DNA of 60,983 bases, taken from positions 1-60,983 of the forward strand of contig JAJZTK010000006.1 in NCBI GenBank assembly GCA_021849045.1. Reading direction: 5' to 3'. How positions within the stretch are numbered: the stretch's first letter is position 1; every line of letters begins with the position of its first letter. Made by a program: the position numbers and the translations under genes. A model generated the notes under the pieces. That model worked only from the letters and a program-made list of their open reading frames with translations. It was not told where the DNA came from and made no database searches. The DNA comes from Deltaproteobacteria bacterium. GTDB lineage: Bacteria; Desulfobacterota; Desulfuromonadia; Geobacterales; DSM-12255. This document shows, piece by piece, positions 25,342-33,653 of the stretch.

Positions 25342-26538
25342 TTATTTTCCCTTCACATCCAGTGCCTTGACCCCGGGGAGAACCTTCCCTTCCAGCAGTT
25401 CCAGGAAGGCGCCGCCGCCTGTGGAAATGTAGCTGACCTTGTCGGCCACCCCCGCCTTGTTCACGGCCGCATCGGTATCCCCCCCGCCGATGACGGTGGT
25501 GGCGTAACAGTTGCCAACCGCCTCGGCTACGGCAAAGGTACCGCGGGCAAAGGCGTCCATCTCGAACACCCCCATCGGGCCGTTCCAGATAACCGTTTTC
25601 GCGTCCCGCAGGGTTTCGGCAAAGAGCGCAGCCGAGGCGGGCCCGATATCCAGGGCCATCCACCCCTCGGGAATCTCCTGGACCGGGGTGATGAAGTTGG
25701 TGGCTTTCGACTCGAAGGCATCGGCCACGACGCAGTCCGCCGGCAGGTAGAACCTGACCCCTCTCTTCTTTGCCTTGTCCATCACCTTCTTGGCAGTCGG
25801 GATCAATTCGTCCTCCACCAGTGATTTGCCCACCTGGTACCCCATGGCCTTCAGGAAGGTAAAGGCCATGCCGCCGCCGATGACGATCTTGTCGACCTTA
25901 TTGACCAGGGTTTCCAGCACCTCCAGCTTGCCGGAGACCTTGGCTCCGCCCAGGATGGCCACCAGCGGCCGCACCGGGTTTTTCATCGCCTTGTCGAAAA
26001 AGGTCATCTCGTTCTTCATCAGAAAGCCGGCGGCAATCGTCGGCACGATTTTGGTGATCGCCTCCACCGAGGCGTGGGCGCGGTGGGAAACGGCAAAGGC
26101 GTCGTTGACATAGATCTCGCAGCCGTTGAGAAGCTTCCCGGCAAAAGCGGCATCGTTCTTCTCTTCGCCGGGATAGAATCGGACGTTCTCCAGCATGACC
26201 ACGTCGCCGGGTTTCATTGCAGCGATGAGCTTGTCGACCTCAGGGCCGAAGCAGTCCGGAGCCTGGGTCACCTTCTTGCCGAGCAGTTGGGACAGCCGCT
26301 TGCTTGCCGGGGCCATGGTATATTTCGCCTTTTTCTCCCCCTTGGGCCGCCCCAGGTGAGAAGCCAGAACCACCTTCGCCCCTTGTTCGACGGCGTATTT
26401 GATGGTCGGCACGGCACCGGCAATGCGGGTATCCTCAGTGATGTTTCCCTTGTCATCCTGCGGGACATTGAAGTCCACCCGGATGAAAACCTTTTTCCCC
26501 TTCAGCTCCTTGAGTTGGTCGATGTAGCGGATTGGCAT
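25342..26538 (-). CDS. pgk: Phosphoglycerate kinase
   Basis: 398-aa two-domain kinase moving phosphate between 1,3-bisphosphoglycerate and ADP. The N-terminal substrate-binding region RVDFNVPQD, the SHLGRPKG segment, GGAKVSGK and the C-terminal nucleotide loop GGGDT are present. ATG 26538 is preceded by AGGAGG. It follows the glycolytic gap gene on the same strand after a 194-bp spacer that contains a repeat element (26559-26629), so co-transcription with gap is likely but not certain. Confidence 0.97.
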   Translation of the reverse strand: MPIRYIDQLKELKGKKVFIRVDFNVPQDDKGNITEDTRIAGAVPTIKYAVEQGAKVVLASHLGRPKGEKKAKYTMAPASKRLSQLLGKKVTQAPDCFGPEVDKLIAAMKPGDVVMLENVRFYPGEEKNDAAFAGKLLNGCEIYVNDAFAVSHRAHASVEAITKIVPTIAAGFLMKNEMTFFDKAMKNPVRPLVAILGGAKVSGKLEVLETLVNKVDKIVIGGGMAFTFLKAMGYQVGKSLVEDELIPTAKKVMDKAKKRGVRFYLPADCVVADAFESKATNFITPVQEIPEGWMALDIGPASAALFAETLRDAKTVIWNGPMGVFEMDAFARGTFAVAEAVGNCYATTVIGGGDTDAAVNKAGVADKVSYISTGGGAFLELLEGKVLPGVKALDVKGK

Positions 26539-26558
26539 TTTCTCCTCCTTTATGGAAT

Positions 26559-26629
26559 TTGTTCATGGTAGGGGCGGCGCTTGCTCCGCCTAACAAGGGC
26601 GCGGCAAGCAGCGCCCCTACATTGTTCAT
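26559..26629. repeat. Short inverted-repeat element flanked by 8-bp direct repeats
   Basis: Arms at 26568-26584 and 26604-26620 (17 nt, three mismatches) form a hairpin that starts with GTAGGGGC. The element is flanked by identical TTGTTCAT copies (26559-26566 and 26622-26629), each one base from the arms. It lies in the gap-pgk spacer and looks like a small non-autonomous insertion or REP-like unit. Confidence 0.7.
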
Positions 26630-26732
26630 TTTTGTGTCATCTTCATACGACATCGAATTAGCAAGCTGGTGAGGGCCGTATCGGGCAAAAGAATGGGGAG
26701 GCAGTTTCCTGTCTCCCCATTCCTTCAGTAGC

Positions 26733-27758
<1,026 letters not shown>

Positions 27759-27760
27759 CT

Positions 27761-27788
27761 AGTGTACTCTATCGCTCATCCGAGTCAA
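27761..27788 (-). promoter_or_regulatory. Proximal candidate promoter of gap
   Basis: TTGACT (27783-27788) and TACACT (27761-27766) with a 16-bp spacer on the minus strand, giving a leader of about 20 nt before the gap start. Confidence 0.5.
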
Positions 27789-27799
27789 ATGGACGCCGC

Positions 27800-27829
27800 A
27801 TAATAAGCATTCGCCGGATTTGCCGTCAA
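27800..27829 (-). promoter_or_regulatory. Distal candidate promoter of gap
   Basis: TTGACG (27824-27829) and TATTAT (27800-27805) with an 18-bp spacer on the minus strand. Together with the proximal box it suggests tandem promoters for the glycolytic cluster. Confidence 0.55.
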
Positions 27830-27975
27830 TAACTTTGTTAACGATCAATAATCAGATTAGCACGCATGCTGCACCGCCAGAAGACGCATTGCGAAAAATT
27901 AATATCCAACAACTAATTCTATGGTAGTATTCATCAATTCAGGCTTATGATTTTGTCGCACCTCTTGCACAGCGA

Positions 27976-30045
27976 ATGAAAAACTCTTTAGAAAAACGCA
28001 TTCTTATCTTCTCGTTCCTTGTCCTTTCCCTGACCATTCTGGCCAACACCGGCATGGATATCATCGGTTTTCGCACGGATTACGAGAATGCCCTTATCCT
28101 CCGCTCCCAGAGCCTTGGTGCCTCCCTGAAGGGGTCGGTGGAAAAGGTCCTGGGGCTCGGCGTCGACCTGCTCGCCATAGAAGGTCTTTCCGCCAAGTGC
28201 CAGGAACTGGTGGCCAACAACCCGGAAATCGCTTATTGCGCTATTACCGATCCCGACGGCATCCCCCTCTACATAAACGACGAAAAGTTCAAACGGCTGA
28301 ATTTCACCGCCATCATCAAGTCGCTCAACCTGCGGCTGAATGAGCGGACCCACCTGATCGGCGACGGCACCAAATACTACGACACGGTCACAACCATCAA
28401 GACCCCGGACGGCAAGGTGAGCGGCCTGGTCCATATCGGCTTCGAGGAAAGCGCCATCACGGACAAGGTCACGAAGATGGTTGTCCGCTCCGTCTTCATC
28501 CTGGCGGTCTTTTTGCTGGTGGTCTTCTCTCTCGTTGCCCTCTTCATCAGGAAGAGTGTCATGCAACCGATCACCAAACTTCTGGCCGGGGTCCAGAAAA
28601 TCTCCCAGGGGGCGCTGGACACCAAGATCCCGGAAGTGCCGGTCTTCGAATTCAACGAGTTGGCCAGATCGATCAATGCCATGGCCGCATCGCTGAAAGA
28701 GCGCGACCTGGAGCTCAAGAGCCATTATCAGGAGCTCACCGACACCCACCAGCAACTCCAGGCCTCCTTCAACCAACTGGAAGAGATGAGTCTGGATCTG
28801 GAACGCTCGGAAGAACTTTACAAGTCCCTCATGCAGGACGCCAGCGATGCCATCGTGGTCCTGGGGGCGGACGAGACCATTCGGATCGTCAACAAAATGG
28901 CCGAAGAGATCTTTGGTTATTCTGCCGCCGAACTGCTGGGGCTCCACGTCACAAAATTCCTGCTCCTCCTGAACGTGGAAAACGTCCCCAGAGTCCACCG
29001 GCTGTTTGCCGCGACCCGCACTGGCGACCATGTCACCGACGAACTGCAACTGGTCAACAAAAACGAGAGCGTCGTCCTGGCAAAGATTTCCATCGTCAGT
29101 ATCCAGCAGGGGAACGAACGGATTATCCAGGCCATCTTCCGTGACATTACCAAGGAACGGGAGATCCTGAGCAATCTGAGCAAGAGCGCCGCCGACCTGG
29201 CCCGGCTCAACCGGATGAAGGACTCGTTCCTGGGACTCGCTTCCCACGAACTAAAGACCCCCCTGACCGTCATCATGGGCTATGCGGAGCTGATCACCAC
29301 CGATATGGCCGACCGGCTGGACAAGACTGTCCTTGAGATGATGCAGAACATCTCCAACGCAGCCATGCGCCTGGACAACATCGTCAGGGATCTGGTGGAC
29401 ATCTCCATGATCGACGAGCAGCGGGTCCGCCTCAAGTTCGAGGAGTTGGACATCAACTCCCTGGTGGAGGCCACCGTCAACGAACTCAGCTTTTTCTTTT
29501 CCATGCGCCACCAGAAGATCCAGGTCAAACTGGATACCACCATCCCCGGCATCAAAGGAGACCGGATACGTCTGATGCAGCTCCTGTCCAACGTGCTGGG
29601 TAACGCCATAAAGTTTACCCCGGACGGTGGCACCATATCGGTTTCCACATCCGCCAAATACCTCCTCCGTGGCATCCAGCCTGCTCCTGATAACCACGCC
29701 CTTGCGGCCGACAATGGCCGCAATCATCACCTGTACGTGCAGATCACCGTCAGCGACACCGGTATCGGCATCGACCGGGACGATCAGGTGCGCATTTTCG
29801 AAAAATTCTACGAAGCCGGGAATATCGAGGAGCACAGCTCGGGAAAGGTCGCCTTCAAGGCCAAGGGTGCCGGCCTTGGCCTGGCCATCGCAAAAGGGAT
29901 CGTCCAGATGCATGGTGGTGACATCTGGGTGGAATCCCCGGGACATAATCCCGACGATTTCCCGGGCTCCACGTTCCACATAATTCTTCCCGTCAACCCG
30001 GTCGCCGATCAAAGCAGCATCGATTACATGAGCATTTTCAGATAA
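27976..30045 (+). CDS. PAS-containing membrane sensor histidine kinase
   Basis: 689-aa hybrid-free histidine kinase. A membrane helix (about 8-28) is followed by a periplasmic sensor region (about 30-170), a second helix (about 173-191), HAMP, a coiled coil with Gln-rich heptads, a PAS domain (about 285-395), HisKA with His424 in SHELKTPL, and HATPase with an N-box near GNAIKFTPDG and DTGIGID/GAGLGLAI. It autophosphorylates in response to an unknown signal. No response regulator is adjacent; the next gene is a YycJ-like hydrolase. It is divergent from gap with a shared 241-bp intergenic region. Confidence 0.93.
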   Translation: MKNSLEKRILIFSFLVLSLTILANTGMDIIGFRTDYENALILRSQSLGASLKGSVEKVLGLGVDLLAIEGLSAKCQELVANNPEIAYCAITDPDGIPLYINDEKFKRLNFTAIIKSLNLRLNERTHLIGDGTKYYDTVTTIKTPDGKVSGLVHIGFEESAITDKVTKMVVRSVFILAVFLLVVFSLVALFIRKSVMQPITKLLAGVQKISQGALDTKIPEVPVFEFNELARSINAMAASLKERDLELKSHYQELTDTHQQLQASFNQLEEMSLDLERSEELYKSLMQDASDAIVVLGADETIRIVNKMAEEIFGYSAAELLGLHVTKFLLLLNVENVPRVHRLFAATRTGDHVTDELQLVNKNESVVLAKISIVSIQQGNERIIQAIFRDITKEREILSNLSKSAADLARLNRMKDSFLGLASHELKTPLTVIMGYAELITTDMADRLDKTVLEMMQNISNAAMRLDNIVRDLVDISMIDEQRVRLKFEELDINSLVEATVNELSFFFSMRHQKIQVKLDTTIPGIKGDRIRLMQLLSNVLGNAIKFTPDGGTISVSTSAKYLLRGIQPAPDNHALAADNGRNHHLYVQITVSDTGIGIDRDDQVRIFEKFYEAGNIEEHSSGKVAFKAKGAGLGLAIAKGIVQMHGGDIWVESPGHNPDDFPGSTFHIILPVNPVADQSSIDYMSIFR

Positions 30046-30169
30046 TTCTCCCTCTTGAACCAGACCCCGAACTAAGGTATAAGGAGATGTTCTGCCTACG
30101 ACCTGCCCTGGCCAAATCGCCGGCAACGGCAGGAACGCGACTATCCTACAGCATCACGGGAGACAGTGT

Positions 30170-30940
30170 GTGCAGATCTGCCTGCTAGCCAGCGGCAGCA
30201 AGGGGAATGCGGTTTTCGTACGGAGCGGCGCTACAAGGCTCTTGATCGACGCCGGGTTGTCGTCCGTCGAGATCATCCGCCGGCTGGCGCTGATCGGCGT
30301 AAACGGCAGCGACCTGCACGCCATCCTTGTCAGCCACGACCATACCGACCATATCAAGGGAGCCGGCACCCTGGCGCGCAAACTCAAGATCCCGGTCCTG
30401 GTCAGCTACCCGACCCACAAGGCAGCCGAAAGCACATTTCGCAAGTCAGAGGTGGTGGAGTTCGAATCGGGCTATTCCTTTGCCTTCCGGGATCTGATAA
30501 TCGAACCGTTTCCGACCACCCACGACGCCTGTGATCCGGTTGGCTTTACCATAGAAAGCGGTGAAGGACGATTTGGCTTTGCCACAGACTTCGGCATTGT
30601 GACACGACTCATCACGGAAAAGCTCAAGGGATGCCGGGCACTGGTCATCGAGTCGAACCACGACGAAGAGATGCTGCAGAACGGCCCCTACCCCTGGCAT
30701 CTGAAGCAGCGGATCAAGTCCCGGCACGGACATATCTCCAACAACGAGTCGAACCAGCTGCTGGGAGAACTGCTGCACAACGGGCTCGAAGGGGTCTTTC
30801 TCGCCCACCTGTCGGAGGTCAACAACGACCCGCGACTGGCGGAGAGTACCGCCACCACTCTCCTTGCCGGCCAGAACGTTTGTGCACCGAGACTGTTCGT
30901 CGGCGACCAGTACCGGCCGAGCGAACTGCTGGAGATTTAG
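30170..30940 (+). CDS. Metallo-beta-lactamase fold hydrolase, YycJ/WalJ-like
   Basis: 256-aa MBL-fold protein. The metal motif SHDHTDHI is at residues 55-62, with the third-site histidine in PTTHDA and the aspartate in FATDFG, and it begins with LLASGSKGN as in YycJ/WalJ. Members have been implicated in DNA-end processing and cell-wall control, but the substrate is unresolved. GTG 30170 follows GGGAG. In Firmicutes YycJ is encoded beside the WalK histidine kinase; here too a PAS histidine kinase is directly upstream, though without a WalR partner. Confidence 0.85.
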   Translation: MQICLLASGSKGNAVFVRSGATRLLIDAGLSSVEIIRRLALIGVNGSDLHAILVSHDHTDHIKGAGTLARKLKIPVLVSYPTHKAAESTFRKSEVVEFESGYSFAFRDLIIEPFPTTHDACDPVGFTIESGEGRFGFATDFGIVTRLITEKLKGCRALVIESNHDEEMLQNGPYPWHLKQRIKSRHGHISNNESNQLLGELLHNGLEGVFLAHLSEVNNDPRLAESTATTLLAGQNVCAPRLFVGDQYRPSELLEI

Positions 30941-30964
30941 CACCCTGTTGCTCTTCAACTAAGC

Positions 30965-31046
30965 GTAGGTTGGGTTAGGCGGTTGTATCGCCGTAACCCA
31001 ACGAATCAGCTATATGTTGGGTTACGCTGACGCTAACCCAACCTAC
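30965..31046. repeat. 82-bp palindromic dispersed-repeat unit
   Basis: A 14-bp perfect inverted repeat, GTAGGTTGGGTTAG (30965-30978) and CTAACCCAACCTAC (31033-31046), encloses two smaller hairpins, each with TTGGGTTA/TAACCCAA arms. No flanking duplication is seen. A short fragment of the same sequence recurs near 11886. Confidence 0.8.
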
Positions 31047-31068
31047 AATTGCATCCCGTGTGATCACA

Positions 31069-31262
31069 TTGATTCACCTGATTAGCACTAATCTTCCGCC
31101 CGCTTGAAAAAAATCCCCTCCCCCCTGGCGGGGGAGGGTGATGGTGGGGGGGAAGTTGCCACGAAGTCCGCTGGTTGCAGCTTCACCCACCCCCCCGCCC
31201 CCCTCCCGTCAAGGGAGGGGGAGAGTGTGTTGCGGAAGATTGGTACTAATCAGGTTGATTCA
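31069..31262. mobile_element. MITE-like element with terminal inverted repeats and target duplication
   Basis: The element spans 31077-31254 (178 bp). Its 23-bp termini, starting CCTGATTAG, are inverted copies with two mismatches, and the interior is a G/C-run palindrome without coding capacity. It is bounded on both sides by perfect TTGATTCA copies (31069-31076 and 31255-31262) that abut the termini exactly, as expected for an 8-bp target duplication. It ends 20 bp before the purB start, leaving the ribosome site AAGAGGAG intact. With the 30965 repeat it accounts for most of the 342-bp gap between the hydrolase and purB genes. Confidence 0.75.
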
Positions 31263-31282
31263 TAACAAGAGGAGTTTTCAGC

Positions 31283-32578
31283 ATGATCGAACGTTACACC
31301 CGTCCTGAAATGGCCCGCATCTGGACCGACGAGAACCGCTTCCGGAAATGGCTCGATATCGAGATCTACGCCTGCGAGGCCCACGCCGAACTGGGCAATA
31401 TTCCCACTGACGCCGTCGAACGGATCAAGGAGAAGGCCAGCTTCAACGTCGACCGGATCAACGAAATCGAGCGCACCGTCAAGCACGACGTTATCGCCTT
31501 TCTTACCTCGGTGGCCGACTACATCGGCGATGACTCGCGCTTCGTTCACCTGGGGCTCACCTCCTCCGACGTGCTGGACACCTCCTTTGCCATGCTGCTG
31601 GCCGAAGCGAGCGACCTGATCATCGACGATATCCGGCGCCTGATGGCAGCCATCAAGAAACGGGCCTTCGAGCACCGGATGACCCCGATGATGGGGCGCT
31701 CCCACGGTATCCACGCCGAACCGGTCACCTTCGGCATCAAGATGGCCCTCTGGTACGACGAGATGCGCCGCAACCTCCGCCGGATGGAGTCGGCCCGGGA
31801 GACCGTGGCCTACGGCAAGATATCCGGCGCGGTCGGCACCTTTGCCAACATCGATCCCCGGGTCGAAGAGTACGTCTGCCAGAAGGCGGGCTTGAAGCCT
31901 GCCCCCTGCTCCACCCAGGTGATCCAGCGCGACCGCCATGCCGAGTTCTTCTCCACCCTGGCCATCATCGCCTCCTCCATTGAGAAGTTTGCCGTCGAGA
32001 TCCGCCACCTGCAGCGGACCGAGGTGCTGGAGGCCGAGGAGTTCTTTAGCAAGGGGCAGAAAGGCTCTTCCGCCATGCCCCACAAGCGGAACCCGGTCCT
32101 GTCCGAAAACCTCACCGGTCTGGCCCGCCTGATCCGCGGCTATGCCGTATCGGCCATGGAGAACGTGGCCCTCTGGCACGAACGGGACATCTCCCACTCG
32201 TCCGTGGAGCGGGTCATCGGCCCGGACGGCACCATCCTCATGGACTTCATGCTCAACCGTTGCGTCGGCCTGATCGAAAACCTGGTGGTCTACCCGGAAA
32301 ACATGCTGAAGAACCTGAACCAGATGCGGGGGCTCATCTTCTCCCAGCGGGTACTGCTCAAACTGGCCACTGCCGGCGCCTCGCGGGAACAGGCCTACTC
32401 CCTGGTACAGCGCAACGCCATGAAGGTCTGGGAACAGGGGAAGGACTTCCTGGAGGAACTGCTGGCCGACAGCGATGTGCGCGGCTACCTGCCGGAAGAG
32501 GAGATCCGCGAGGCGTTCAACCTGGGCTACCACATGAAACATGTGGACACCATCTTCACGAGGGTCTTTGGTGAATAG
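31283..32578 (+). CDS. purB: Adenylosuccinate lyase
   Basis: 431-aa fumarase-superfamily enzyme. It acts twice in purine synthesis, splitting SAICAR and adenylosuccinate with release of fumarate. HLGLTSSDVLDT, MGRSHGIHAEP and the signature loop SSAMPHKRNP are intact. ATG 31283 follows AGAGGAG. It opens the rightward nucleotide operon purB-mscS-purL-purQ-purF-pyrE, and an insertion-like element lies directly upstream, so its promoter is either inside or beyond that element. Confidence 0.97.
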   Translation: MIERYTRPEMARIWTDENRFRKWLDIEIYACEAHAELGNIPTDAVERIKEKASFNVDRINEIERTVKHDVIAFLTSVADYIGDDSRFVHLGLTSSDVLDTSFAMLLAEASDLIIDDIRRLMAAIKKRAFEHRMTPMMGRSHGIHAEPVTFGIKMALWYDEMRRNLRRMESARETVAYGKISGAVGTFANIDPRVEEYVCQKAGLKPAPCSTQVIQRDRHAEFFSTLAIIASSIEKFAVEIRHLQRTEVLEAEEFFSKGQKGSSAMPHKRNPVLSENLTGLARLIRGYAVSAMENVALWHERDISHSSVERVIGPDGTILMDFMLNRCVGLIENLVVYPENMLKNLNQMRGLIFSQRVLLKLATAGASREQAYSLVQRNAMKVWEQGKDFLEELLADSDVRGYLPEEEIREAFNLGYHMKHVDTIFTRVFGE

Positions 32579-33653
32579 CATCCTGGAGTTTTTCCAGCAG
32601 CAGGAAACCGACAGCCCCTATCTCTACTGGATGAAGGAGATCCTGGTCGCGACGGTGATCTTTGCCCTTTTCTGGGTGCTGTCGCGGCTGCTCCGCTGGC
32701 TCCTCACGAACTGGGTGCCAAGGCTGACCGCCTTTACCGCCACCGACCTGGATGACCGGATCCTCAACAGGGTAACGCCGCCAACGGCGCTCTTGGTGGT
32801 TTTTGCCGGACTCTACGCGGCACTGCACTCCCTGCCGTTTCCGACAAAGGTGCAGCTCTGGGTATCGGGTGGAGTCTTCGTCATCAACGTGGCGCTGCTC
32901 ACGAACATCGCCTACCGGGCCACCGACGAACTGCTCGACTGGTACGGCAACCGTCTCGCCCAGCGCCACGGCGACGGGCTCGACCGACAGCTGATCCCGC
33001 TCCTGGAAAAGCTGATCACCATCTTCGTGGTCGCCACGGCCCTGATCATCATCCTCAAGCATTTCAACTACGACATCCTCTCCCTGGTCACGGCCCTGGG
33101 GATCGGCTCCCTGGCCATCGGTATGGCAGCCAAGGACACCCTGGCTAACATGATCTCCGGCTTCACCCTGATGATCGACCGGCCGTTCAGAATCGGCGAC
33201 CGTATCCAGCTCAAGGAGGGGCACTGGGGGGACGTGACCGACATCGGCCTTCGGACCACCAAGATCAAGACCGTGGACAACACCCTCCTGATCATCCCCA
33301 ACTCGGACCTGTGCAACACCACGGTCATCAACCAGGCGTTCCCGGACGTTCGCGCCAAAGGCAGGATCAGCCTCGGCGTCGCCTATGGCAGCGACGTGGA
33401 GCGCGTAAAAGAACTCCTGGTCGCCACGGCCCTGGAGATTCCGACAGTCCTCAGGGAGCCGGCTCCAGAGGCCTATTTCACCTCGTTCGGCGACAGCGCC
33501 CTGCAGATGGCCCTCTTCTTCTGGGTTGAGGAGTACACCAGGGTCTTTCCCGTTACCGACACCATCAACACCCTGCTGATCAGGCGGCTGGCCGAACAGG
33601 GGGTGAGCATCCCCTACCCGACCCGGACCGTGCTGCTGCACAAGGAAGGATAA
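32571..33653 (+). CDS. mscS: MscS-family mechanosensitive channel
   Basis: 360-aa small-conductance channel. Helices at about residues 18-40, 65-85 and 95-115 precede the pore helix GIGSLAIGMAAKDTLANMISG near 180-200. The beta domain RPFRIGDRI and a C-terminal alpha/beta region follow. The start is GTG 32571, overlapping the purB stop by 8 nt, with AGGG seven bases upstream. The purL ATG follows directly after its stop, so it is translated within the purine operon although it has no purine role. It would protect against hypo-osmotic shock. Confidence 0.9.
   Translation: MNSILEFFQQQETDSPYLYWMKEILVATVIFALFWVLSRLLRWLLTNWVPRLTAFTATDLDDRILNRVTPPTALLVVFAGLYAALHSLPFPTKVQLWVSGGVFVINVALLTNIAYRATDELLDWYGNRLAQRHGDGLDRQLIPLLEKLITIFVVATALIIILKHFNYDILSLVTALGIGSLAIGMAAKDTLANMISGFTLMIDRPFRIGDRIQLKEGHWGDVTDIGLRTTKIKTVDNTLLIIPNSDLCNTTVINQAFPDVRAKGRISLGVAYGSDVERVKELLVATALEIPTVLREPAPEAYFTSFGDSALQMALFFWVEEYTRVFPVTDTINTLLIRRLAEQGVSIPYPTRTVLLHKEG

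Noticed and set aside
27988-29247. A long open frame antisense to the histidine kinase
   Set aside because: The kinase has all catalytic motifs in the plus frame; the antisense product is low-complexity Asp/Gln-rich.
30083-30190. Short frame after AAGGAG upstream of the hydrolase
   Set aside because: The ribosome motif abuts its ATG without spacing and the peptide of about 33 residues has no features.
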